From Haloferax marinum (GTDB taxonomy: Archaea; Halobacteriota; Halobacteria; Halobacteriales; Haloferacaceae), in contig NZ_WKJQ01000003.1 of NCBI RefSeq assembly GCF_009674625.1, positions 1 through 64,000 on the forward strand: a stretch of 64,000 nt of DNA, given 5' to 3'. Below, one piece after another: positions 50,652 to 59,008 of the stretch. Under the pieces are notes generated by a model, which saw only the letters and a program-made list of their open reading frames with translations, had not been told where the DNA came from and did not search any database. Both the position numbers and the translations under genes were made by a program. The stretch's first letter is position 1; each line of letters opens with the position of its first letter.

Positions 50652-51971
50652 GTGTTCCTTCTATGTTTGTCGAATCTCTGGGTGTATAATATTTTGTTTA
50701 TGCTCTTGAGCGGGTTTATACAACATTTTCTAAAATTCTTTAAACACAGACGTTCTGAATATCCAATACTTGCAAACGGTTCTCCGGTGTTCGTTCCGAC
50801 ACGATGGAGAAAACTCCGACCAGAGTGATTGGAGTTCGATACGTTTCGCGTCTTAATGTGACAATAATAGTATTAAAGTCAAAAATAGAAAGCCCAAAAC
50901 ACCCCCAAATAGTCTTATAAGGCGGAATTTTGCGTTTGAGAATCACCATTTACCAGCTAGAAGTTTGATGCTTACTCCTCAAAAACACCCTTCGAATATG
51001 ACTGAAACAGTCGAAACAGTGGAACGAAACGGTTGTTGGGTGGAAAACTGTCGGGACGACTCTCCCCCATTATCACCCCTCCTCCGATAGGTGAGGATGC
51101 AATGTGCAACACACTGATTCGGCATCAGTTCGGTGCGAGTGTGGTCTCGGCACCTATCTCACTCGCGGGTTGCACAGCGACTGTACAGGCGGTCCCACCA
51201 ACAGCACAGGAACGGGTCACGAACCCAGCCCCGGTGAGACCGAGAACACCGATGACACCGCAGGACGCGGTGAAATTGGACCAACTGCGGATACGGGCGT
51301 GGAGACACGTCCGAGCCGATGGACTCACCCATGGTCCTGCTGGGTTTCCCTCCAATCGAACCCAGCCGAGGTCCCCCCAATCGAACCCCACTGACGCAAC
51401 CACTCCCCACGGTTGCTGACGTACCCCCCCCAATCGGACCCGCTAACGCAACCACCCCCCGCGGTTGCTGACGTACCCCACCGATTGGCCTCCCTCCAAA
51501 CGACCCCGCTGACGTCCCCCTCCAGACGACCCCCAACTGACGTCCCCCTCCAAACGACCCCGCTGACGTCCCCTCCAAACGACCCCACTGACGTCCCCTC
51601 CAGACGATCCCCAACTGACGTACCCCTCCAGACGACCTCCACTGACGTCCCCTCCAGACGATCCCCAACTGACGTACCCCTCCAGACGACCTCCACTGAC
51701 GTCCCCTCCAGACGACCCCCGCTGACGTACCCCTCCAAACGACCCCGCTGACGATTCTCGTACCGATTCTACAGAATACTGTATCTGCTCCGCATTCACT
51801 CCTCTCTGAGTCGCGACTGCCCCGTCCAAAACGGGTATCTGGGTTCCCCCTCACTAAATTACGGTTCTGAAAGACTGTCGAACGTCCCGGTCGAAGTCTG
51901 TGGCCAATTAAAGTACACCAGTATTTTCGGGGAGTGGGTATCGTCCTCCAGGTTCAACTAGGTACAGAGAG
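50652..51971. other. Long non-coding region with tandem repeats
   Basis: About 1.3 kb. The first 350 bases are AT-rich and contain the promoter of the sensor gene. From 51340 to 51755 it is C-rich with degenerate and then regular repeats. Open frames across the repeats are low-complexity and change frame between units, so none is called. Confidence 0.5.
51509..51753 (+). repeat. C-rich tandem array of about nine 25-28 bp units
   Basis: Units begin with CTGACGT at 51509, 51537, 51563, 51588, 51615, 51642, 51669, 51696 and 51722 (a last partial at 51748), consensus CTGACGTMCCCTCCARACGA plus CCCC and a variable end. Unit length varies from 25 to 28, which rules out CRISPR and a coding repeat. 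More diverged copies reach back to about 51370. Confidence 0.85.
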
Positions 51972-52421
51972 ATGCCTTCTATACCAACAATGAAATCGCC
52001 AGTTCTCGTCCGTGGGCGGGAGACGCAGTCGCTCGACAGGGAGGCGTTGGCGTCTCTTCCGAGGGAGACCCAGGACGTGGCTGTCTCGTGCGCGTCTGGA
52101 CTACGGCACGAATCGACGTGGGTCGGTGTCCCAATCGACGAACTCCTCGATGTGAGTGACGCATCGCCGGAGACGACGCACATCGCAGTCACGAGCACCG
52201 ACGACTGTCACGTCTATGTCGCCATCCACGACGCGCTCTCCGGGATGTTAGCACTGGAACAAGACGGTGAACCACTGGACAAACCACGTCTCGTGGTCCC
52301 CGGAATCGACGGAATGCGCTCGGTAAAAAACGTCGCTGAGGTGGACGCGGTGTCACTCGACCCCGACACCGACCCACTGTCACTCGAACGACATCCGAAA
52401 GTCGACGACACCGAATCGTGA
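51972..52421 (+). CDS. Small stand-alone molybdopterin-binding-type protein (sulfite oxidase fold)
   Basis: 149 aa. VAVSCASGLRHESTWVGVPIDELLD, with the Cys that would ligate molybdenum, and RLVVPGIDGMRSVKNVAEVDAV are blocks of the sulfite-oxidase catalytic domain. The protein is shorter than the usual 180-200 aa and lacks a heme domain and signal peptide. ATG 51972 and in-frame ATG 51990 are both possible. Its stop overlaps the start of a mobA-like gene, so enzyme and cofactor-maturation gene are coupled. Substrate unknown. Confidence 0.7.
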   Translation: MPSIPTMKSPVLVRGRETQSLDREALASLPRETQDVAVSCASGLRHESTWVGVPIDELLDVSDASPETTHIAVTSTDDCHVYVAIHDALSGMLALEQDGEPLDKPRLVVPGIDGMRSVKNVAEVDAVSLDPDTDPLSLERHPKVDDTES

Positions 52422-53053
52422 TGGGAATATCGCCGGCCGAGGCCCGTGGCGTCGTCCTCGCAGGTGGTGAGAGCACCCGGTTCGGTGAGCAAAACAAGGC
52501 GCTCGCTCACTTCGACGGAGAACCACTTATCTCGCGCGTCGTCGCTACGCTCAGTGACGCGACTGGAACGCGTCCGATACTCGCTGCACGGTCAGAGGAC
52601 CGGGCAGCAGACCTCCTCGAAGTACTCCCACCAGTCCCTACCGTCTCAGATGCTCCCGACTACGAGGGGCCGATTGCCGGGCTATTCGCCGCCGCCGAGA
52701 GCGTGTCTACTCCCTGGATTGTCGTCACTGGATGCGATATGCCGTTGGTGTCCCAAACCGCCGTACGAACACTTCTCGAACACGCGACCGACGGCGTAGA
52801 CGCTGTCGTTCCCGATGATGCAGGCCGCCCCGAACCGTTGCTCGCGGCGTACCGAACTGCATCGATTCGAGCGCATCGTTCTCAACTCTCTCGTGCTGCA
52901 GGACCGCAACGGCTCTTGGACGAACTCCCATCAGTCAGAACACTCAGTACCGAAGCGTATCCCGTACTCGACCGGGCCGTGACGAACGTGAATACGCAGG
53001 GAGAGTTGGCAACCCTCGTCGACACCTTGGCAGTGGGCGGTTTTCCACGGTAG
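52421..53053 (+). CDS. mobA: Molybdenum cofactor guanylyltransferase-like protein
   Basis: A 210-aa nucleotidyltransferase. GVVLAGGESTRFGEQNKALAHF is the GTP-binding signature of MobA (LAGG-x-S-x-R-G-x-x-K), WIVVTGCDMPLV carries the metal-binding Asp and RPEPLLAAYR follows. MobA converts molybdopterin to the guanine dinucleotide form. The start overlaps the preceding stop by one base (TGATG). Whether a sulfite-oxidase-fold partner needs the dinucleotide form is unclear, so MobA-like is the safer reading. Confidence 0.85.
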   Translation: MGISPAEARGVVLAGGESTRFGEQNKALAHFDGEPLISRVVATLSDATGTRPILAARSEDRAADLLEVLPPVPTVSDAPDYEGPIAGLFAAAESVSTPWIVVTGCDMPLVSQTAVRTLLEHATDGVDAVVPDDAGRPEPLLAAYRTASIRAHRSQLSRAAGPQRLLDELPSVRTLSTEAYPVLDRAVTNVNTQGELATLVDTLAVGGFPR

Positions 53054-53158
53054 GAACGCCACTCACCACAGAACTGGTCCGTCGTCAGCTTTTGTCCCTC
53101 TTCATCGTTGGCACTTCGTCCGGGTCGTATCACACACGTAGGTTGACACACCAGTCGC

Positions 53159-53196
53159 GTGATTAGCACCTGTCGCCGTGATTAGCACCTGTTGCC
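53159..53196 (+). repeat. 19-bp direct repeat, two copies
   Basis: GTGATTAGCACCTGTCGCC and GTGATTAGCACCTGTTGCC stand head to tail between the convergent mobA-like and flavoprotein genes, with a further diverged piece (GAGATCAGCCTCTGG) after them. May be a terminator region; no known motif. Confidence 0.8.
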
Positions 53197-53200
53197 GAGA

Positions 53201-54442
53201 TCAGCCTCTGGACGCCGTCAAGACCCGTGCCAACAACGGGACATCTCGGAGGTGTAGCAGCTTTGCGAGAGCACGAACACTCCCACCACCCACTTTGTCT
53301 AACTCGGTTGCATCGATTCGTCTCATGTCACGGATGAAGGTGTCGAGGCGGTCATTCGGCGCTCGGTAGAGGACCCGACTGATGAGCAACCTGGTCTCCA
53401 TCTTTGGCGCCACCTCGGTGTGCCAGCGGTCGTCGTACGCAGATAGATTTGCTGCCGAGGTGTCAACCTCGCTGGCGACGAAACAGTGGTCTGCGGTAAT
53501 TGCTGCTGCTCGACCTGACTTCATACACGCATTGATTCCTTCTCCCCACACGGGGTCGACCGTCGGGACGGCGTCACCGATGGCCATGAAGTTGTCTGAA
53601 CTCAGCCGGTCTGGCATCTGTAAGTGGGCAGACCCTCGATGCTGGCGCCCTGCGATTCGCTCGGCATTCTCGAATCGTGGGTCTGTGTCTAACCAGTACT
53701 GGAGATAGTCGTCGATTCGCATCCCTTCTCTGGCGTACAGTCGGTGTGCGTCGTTATGGAGGTAACAGAGACCGACTTTCGCGGTATCCTCACCGGTGTG
53801 GAAAATCCACGAATAGCCGCCGGGTGCGATATCGTGATCCAGACGGAGCATCATCGCGTCGGTCAGGTCGGCGTATCCTTCGTGGTCGAGTTCGATACCT
53901 TCCATCTCGTACTCGATGGCGATTGCCTGGTTTTCTCGTTCGAGAGTGATTACCCCGAGTTGCTTTGCGAGGACGGCAGCAGGCCCCGTCGCGTCGACGA
54001 CGATATCTCCGTACACGGTGTTCCCTCCACCGTACTGTACTCCGACGAGTTCTCCTCCCTCGACGAGTGGTGTGTTGACACGGGCGTCGAAGCGGTACTC
54101 TGCACCGAGTTCTCTGCCGTCTCGAACCAAGAACTGCTTGAACTTGGCAAAGTCTAGGACGCCACCCGGTTGATACTGGACGAAGTAATCGTTCGGTGAC
54201 TCGATGACCACGTTGTCTGTGAAGTTCATCACCACGTCGTCTGGGATTCCGAACGCAGACAGCATCGGTGGGAAGGTCCCACCGCTCGATTTGTTACTCT
54301 GACGAGGAAACTCGTCTTCGCCTTCTGCTTCGAGGACGACGACGTCGTACCCTCGTCTGACGAGGTCCCGAGCACACTGCGCACCTGCCGGGCCTGCCCC
54401 AGCGATTACAACGTCGTGGTGGTCCGTCTGGGAGTTGGGCAT
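53201..54442 (-). CDS. Geranylgeranyl-reductase-family flavoprotein
   Basis: A 413-aa FAD oxidoreductase. DVVIAGAGPAGAQCARDLVRRGYDVVVLE is the N-terminal FAD motif, DIVVDATGPAAVLA is the second nucleotide-binding block, and FMAIGDAVPTVDPVWGEGINACMKSGRAAA is the conserved GD motif with the isoprenoid-reductase type PxxGEG variation. In archaea such enzymes saturate geranylgeranyl chains of membrane lipids, but the family also includes other reductases. ATG 54442 was taken as it directly precedes the FAD domain; upstream residues are non-homologous. Confidence 0.85.
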   Translation of the reverse strand: MPNSQTDHHDVVIAGAGPAGAQCARDLVRRGYDVVVLEAEGEDEFPRQSNKSSGGTFPPMLSAFGIPDDVVMNFTDNVVIESPNDYFVQYQPGGVLDFAKFKQFLVRDGRELGAEYRFDARVNTPLVEGGELVGVQYGGGNTVYGDIVVDATGPAAVLAKQLGVITLERENQAIAIEYEMEGIELDHEGYADLTDAMMLRLDHDIAPGGYSWIFHTGEDTAKVGLCYLHNDAHRLYAREGMRIDDYLQYWLDTDPRFENAERIAGRQHRGSAHLQMPDRLSSDNFMAIGDAVPTVDPVWGEGINACMKSGRAAAITADHCFVASEVDTSAANLSAYDDRWHTEVAPKMETRLLISRVLYRAPNDRLDTFIRDMRRIDATELDKVGGGSVRALAKLLHLRDVPLLARVLTASRG

Positions 54443-54793
54443 CGTCGTTCTCCTGTGTGTCTGACTACCCACGGGAAGTGGGGATGAACACAATCGTGCA
54501 GATTAATAGACGAGTACGAAATTGAATTTTACGCAGAGGTGTTCGAACTACTCGATAGATTGGTCTGATGCCTACTGCTACTACAACACCGAGTGGACCG
54601 AGATATCCTCTGTAGAAGCTTTCCGAAGATTATCACAGTGATATTACCTCGAATAGGTCGCTTGTGGTCCGCACAGTACTACATTCGAACAGATTCTCCC
54701 ACGACGACGAACGTGCTCGAACACGCCACAGTACACCCTAGTTAGCAGATATCTATATGAGTGACCCATCGTGAATGCTGAACCGGTGAGAAT
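54443..54793. other. Intergenic region, no gene seen
   Basis: About 350 bases between divergent genes. AGATATCTATATGAG at 54748-54762, about 35-45 bases before the DUF1810 start, is the likely promoter of that gene. Nothing else recognised. Confidence 0.45.
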
Positions 54794-55231
54794 ATGATAC
54801 GCTCGGACGACCCTCATAATCTACACCGGTTTGTCGAGGCCCAGGACCCCATAATCCAGCAAGTCAAAAACGAACTGCGGTCGGGCCGCAAGAGAACTCA
54901 TTGGATGTGGTTCGTCTTTCCGCAGATGGAGGGTCTCGGTCGAAGTCAGATGGCTCAGCGTTACGCGATCTCTTCCCGAGATGAGGCCAGCGCCTACCTT
55001 ACACACCCAGTACTTGGTCCCCGACTGCGTGACTGCACCGAGATTGTAAACGCCGTCGAAGGGCGCTCTGCGAACGAGATCTTTGGCTCACCGGACGACC
55101 TGAAGTTTCGTTCCTCTATGACGCTCTTCGAAGCAGTCGCGGACGATCCGACCCCGTTCAGAACCGCCCTGGAGTTGTACTACGACGACGAGCGCGACCC
55201 GAAAACGCTAGAGCTACTGGGTACCGCCTGA
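54794..55231 (+). CDS. DUF1810-family protein
   Basis: A 145-aa protein of normal family length. HNLHRFVEAQDPI, THWMWFVFPQMEGLGRSQMAQRYAI, HPVLGPRLRDCTEIV, DDLKFRSSMTLFEAV are the conserved blocks. The biochemical role of the family is not settled. Probably cytoplasmic. It stands alone, with its own promoter, before a large methyltransferase gene. Confidence 0.87.
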   Translation: MIRSDDPHNLHRFVEAQDPIIQQVKNELRSGRKRTHWMWFVFPQMEGLGRSQMAQRYAISSRDEASAYLTHPVLGPRLRDCTEIVNAVEGRSANEIFGSPDDLKFRSSMTLFEAVADDPTPFRTALELYYDDERDPKTLELLGTA

Positions 55232-55482
55232 AACGGCGTCCGGTATATATGCTCGTGTACCTACCCAGTTGGTTCACGTGGGACGTCGCGTGTCACAGTG
55301 ACCGAATTGCCAGACTGTGCCGAGCTAGCTGTTTGGGGGAACATTCGAAAGAGGGTGTCTGCCTCGATAAGATGTGTTTGGTATGTAATAGCTGAGCTCA
55401 AATATTAAGGCTACTCCCGGTGAAATGTGTTGTATGTCGGGTCGCATCGACGGCGTAGAGTACCGCTGGAACCGTCGGTTCC

Positions 55483-58400
55483 ATGACTGACGAGCAAGTA
55501 GCGGTGATTCGTCGTCTCCTCGACGATGAACTGGTGTTCGACGACTTCGTTGCCGACTCGGAACCGACAGTAGACGCCGCGACGACGTTCTTTCAGACGC
55601 TTTTCGTCCAGACTCTCGGGTTCGACGAGGTGACATCGTCAGATAGCAGTTCTTCGTGGCAGACCCTTCCTGTCTCCGACCGGTCTCGAAGGGTGAACAC
55701 AGTGCGCTTCGTCGCCACCGCGGACTCGTTTCGGGTCATCTACGTCGAACTGGATTCGCTCACTCGCCGGTCAGAACGGAGCGCTGTACAGGCCCTCGTC
55801 CGTTGTGAAGCGACGAAAGAGTGGGCAACTGAAGGAACGTTTCTCGCTGTATTCCACGCACCCGGTGAGAGCGTCTGGCATCTCGTCACCCCCTACGACA
55901 GACACACTGACGATATCACTGCTGGTCGACCCGTCATCCGTCGATTCACGCTCGGTGGAGGGAGTAGACACCGAACTGTTTCGAACGCACTGGCGAGACT
56001 CAGTGCAGACGACTCTCGATTTTCAGAGCGTGTCCACGAGGCATTCCGCGTAGAGCACGTGACCACGGAGTTCTACGAGGACTACAAGCGTGCGTTCGAG
56101 ACGGTACTGGCTGAACTCCGAGAAGACGGCCTCGATATCGAAGACGCCCATCGGAACGCGCACCTGACACTCACGCGGTTGATGTTCCTCTATTATCTCC
56201 AGACGGACGGTTGGCTCGGTGGACGGACCGATTTTGTCCGCTGGTTTCACGACCAGTACCGTGCGTCTGGTGTACGTGAGCAGTTCCACGAGACGTGGCT
56301 CCACGCACTGTTTTTCGAGGGGCTGAATCGTCCGAAGGGTACCCCAATCGACGCCGACGTTCCGACCGAAGTTGCGTCGGTCCTCTCCGAACTTCCATGG
56401 GTGAGTGATGGGCTTTTCCGCCCAACTGACGGCGACACACGTGATTTCACTCTCACTGATTCCGTGGTGAGTGCGGTCATTCGTGAGTTCCTCGACCGAT
56501 ACACCTTCACCATCACTGAGGAAAGTCCATACGATATCGACGTGGCGGTGGACCCGTCGATGCTCGGGAAGATTTACGAGTCACTCGTCGCAGAACAGGA
56601 GCGTGGTGACGCGGGCATCTTCTACACACCACGCATCGAAGTCGACTTGATGTGTCGGATGGCGCTGTACGAACAGTGCCGCCAACAGACGGACACGCCG
56701 GGACTGAGAAAGCAGCATCTCGTCGAATTCATCTTCAGCGACCCGGAGCAGTGGACGCTCCCGAACGACCTCGACGAAGAAGCACTCACAGCGTTTCTTC
56801 GGGACGTACGCGTCGTCGACCCTGCGTGTGGAAGCGGTGCGTTCCTCGTGGGAATGAAACAGGTGCTTTCTGAGCTCTACGGCAAACTGGGCCACACACT
56901 CGACGCAGCGAGTAACCGACGGATAATCGAACAGAACCTGTACGGGGTCGATATCAAAGAGTGGGCCGTCAGTGTCGCGAAGTTCCGATTGTGGCTGTCC
57001 TTCGTCGCGGGCGAAGACGAGCCTGCTTCGCGCCGACCTGTGTTCCAGAATCTCTCGTTCAACCTCCGTACGGGTGACAGCATCGTCGAGAAGTTCGAGA
57101 ACCAGCCCGACTTGCACCCACTCTCCCAACGAGACGAATCCGACTCTCGTCGGGACGGCTTCGTGTGGCGTCTAGACTTCGCTGACATCATGCAGTCGGG
57201 CGGATTCGACATCGTCCTCACGAACCCCCCATACGTCGAGCATCAACATATCGTCCAGCAACACCTGACTCACGAGCGGGTCGACCGGATGGACCTTACC
57301 GAACTACAGTCCCTCAAATCGGCGTACAAAGACGAATTGGCATCGTTCGTCCGGGAGCGATTCGGCGTCGAACCGGACGGACGAAGCGACTTGTACCTCT
57401 ACTTCTTTTTCAAAGCAATCGACGTCCTCCGATACGGGGGGACGTTGGTGTTCATCACGTCGAACACGTGGTTGGACAACTCCTTCGGGAAGCGAATTCA
57501 GGAGGGTCTCCTCGAACACACCGACCTCGAGTTCGTCCTCGACAACCGACAAACGCGAAGTTTCGCGAGCGCAGAGGTGAACACGGTCATAACGGTCTCC
57601 AACAAGGCCCCACAGCATCGTCTGACTGGAGAGGTTGGATTCGTCGCCTTCGGAGCGCCCTACGAACGGGTGGTCTCTCCGACTGTCATGCAGAGTTTAC
57701 TCACCGGCACGCCAGACACGACCCCGACTACTGAGTTCGCACTCGCCACTGAACGTGGTCGAATCCGCCGGTTCGACGGTCACCGGGTCGTCGGTGTCAC
57801 CGACGAGGCACTCTGGCGAATCGGCGGTGGAACGACGGCCAGTACACCGGACCCTCACCCCGACACTAGAGCGATGCCGGGCGTTTCGACCCCCGATGGT
57901 ACGTATACGGGGTATAGCTGGGGCCAGTTTCTCCGAGCACCATCGACGTACTTCGAGTTACTCGAGGCAGGGGCAGACATCTTCACTCCGCTGTCTGAGA
58001 TAGCTTCGGTCGGTTCGTATCTGAACACTGGTGGCGCAGACGATTTCTTCTTCGTCGACGTCGTGGATGGAGACCCACAGACGGATTCGGTCGTGACGAT
58101 TCGCAACCGAGCGACTGGCACGACCTTTTCTGTCGAATCGACGTTCGTCGTTCCGTTCGTCGAATCACCTCGATACGTGAGTCGAATCGACCTCTCGAAA
58201 GCCGAGTACCATACCTACTTGCTCAGTATCCCGTCGACGACTGACATCACAGACACGAACGTCGAAGCGTACGTCGAGTGGGGTGAAGGTGACGGTCGAG
58301 AGTATCATACCGCATCTGGTCGAAAGAAGGTTGCAAAGTGGTGGGTCCTCGGAGAGAGAGGGGAGACGAACACCGAAGTCGTCTGGCCAAACCGACAGAA

Positions 58401-58887
58401 TGCACGCCACTTCGTCGCCTACAACCCCGACCACACAGTGACACACCGGTTCTACCGACTGGAACCACGTCCCGACGTGGATGTGACAGCCGAAGAACTC
58501 GCTGCACTGTTGAACTTCACTCCCACCTCGCTTTTCACAGAAGTTCTGGCGAGCGCTGGGCTAGGGCTTGGAGTCTTAGACGTCACTGGCACGACGCTTC
58601 GGCGGGTTCCGGTCGTCGACCCTGCTGTTCTCTCGGAAGACAGTCGTGCTACCATCTGCGACGCTTTCCGCGACATGTCTGACCGCGAGATGGGGACGCT
58701 TCACGACGAAATCGGTGCAGAGACGGCAGACGAGGTCACGCTCGACACGGTCGTCCCAGACCGACGGAGGTTAGACAGCGAACTGTTCGAGACGTACCTC
58801 GGACTCGACGGGAGTGACCAACGGGACGTCTACGCAGCGATACTCCAGACTGTCAACGGCAGACTCGACAAATCTCGAAGCGTGTAA
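55483..58887 (+). CDS. Large adenine-specific DNA methyltransferase (type IIG/Eco57I-like)
   Basis: 1134 aa. Motif I DPACGSGAFLVG is at about residues 446-457 and motif IV NPPYVEH at about 580. YGVDIKEWAVSVAKFRLWLSF is a typical X/II region. The C-terminal third is a target-recognition domain ending in LRRVPVVDP. The first 430 residues include FRVIYVELDSLTRRSERSAVQALVR, placed like the nuclease domain of type IIG enzymes, but no intact D-ExK nuclease motif was found. No helicase, BREX, DISARM or specificity-subunit genes adjoin. It may be a solitary modification enzyme or a nuclease with an unusual site. Confidence 0.85.
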   Translation: MTDEQVAVIRRLLDDELVFDDFVADSEPTVDAATTFFQTLFVQTLGFDEVTSSDSSSSWQTLPVSDRSRRVNTVRFVATADSFRVIYVELDSLTRRSERSAVQALVRCEATKEWATEGTFLAVFHAPGESVWHLVTPYDRHTDDITAGRPVIRRFTLGGGSRHRTVSNALARLSADDSRFSERVHEAFRVEHVTTEFYEDYKRAFETVLAELREDGLDIEDAHRNAHLTLTRLMFLYYLQTDGWLGGRTDFVRWFHDQYRASGVREQFHETWLHALFFEGLNRPKGTPIDADVPTEVASVLSELPWVSDGLFRPTDGDTRDFTLTDSVVSAVIREFLDRYTFTITEESPYDIDVAVDPSMLGKIYESLVAEQERGDAGIFYTPRIEVDLMCRMALYEQCRQQTDTPGLRKQHLVEFIFSDPEQWTLPNDLDEEALTAFLRDVRVVDPACGSGAFLVGMKQVLSELYGKLGHTLDAASNRRIIEQNLYGVDIKEWAVSVAKFRLWLSFVAGEDEPASRRPVFQNLSFNLRTGDSIVEKFENQPDLHPLSQRDESDSRRDGFVWRLDFADIMQSGGFDIVLTNPPYVEHQHIVQQHLTHERVDRMDLTELQSLKSAYKDELASFVRERFGVEPDGRSDLYLYFFFKAIDVLRYGGTLVFITSNTWLDNSFGKRIQEGLLEHTDLEFVLDNRQTRSFASAEVNTVITVSNKAPQHRLTGEVGFVAFGAPYERVVSPTVMQSLLTGTPDTTPTTEFALATERGRIRRFDGHRVVGVTDEALWRIGGGTTASTPDPHPDTRAMPGVSTPDGTYTGYSWGQFLRAPSTYFELLEAGADIFTPLSEIASVGSYLNTGGADDFFFVDVVDGDPQTDSVVTIRNRATGTTFSVESTFVVPFVESPRYVSRIDLSKAEYHTYLLSIPSTTDITDTNVEAYVEWGEGDGREYHTASGRKKVAKWWVLGERGETNTEVVWPNRQNARHFVAYNPDHTVTHRFYRLEPRPDVDVTAEELAALLNFTPTSLFTEVLASAGLGLGVLDVTGTTLRRVPVVDPAVLSEDSRATICDAFRDMSDREMGTLHDEIGAETADEVTLDTVVPDRRRLDSELFETYLGLDGSDQRDVYAAILQTVNGRLDKSRSV

Positions 58888-59008
58888 GATGGTCTGCATG
58901 ACAGTTCTTGCACACTCTATTTGACCGAGTGAAACGAGTAATTCGTCGTTCTGCTCCAACGCGCTATCGATTCTGGACTGGTTCGGGTCGGTCTGTACTG
59001 GGTGTTCG

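Noticed and set aside
51340..51755. CRISPR-like array
   Set aside because: Units are nearly contiguous and 25-28 bp long with no unique spacers of equal size, and no cas gene is nearby.
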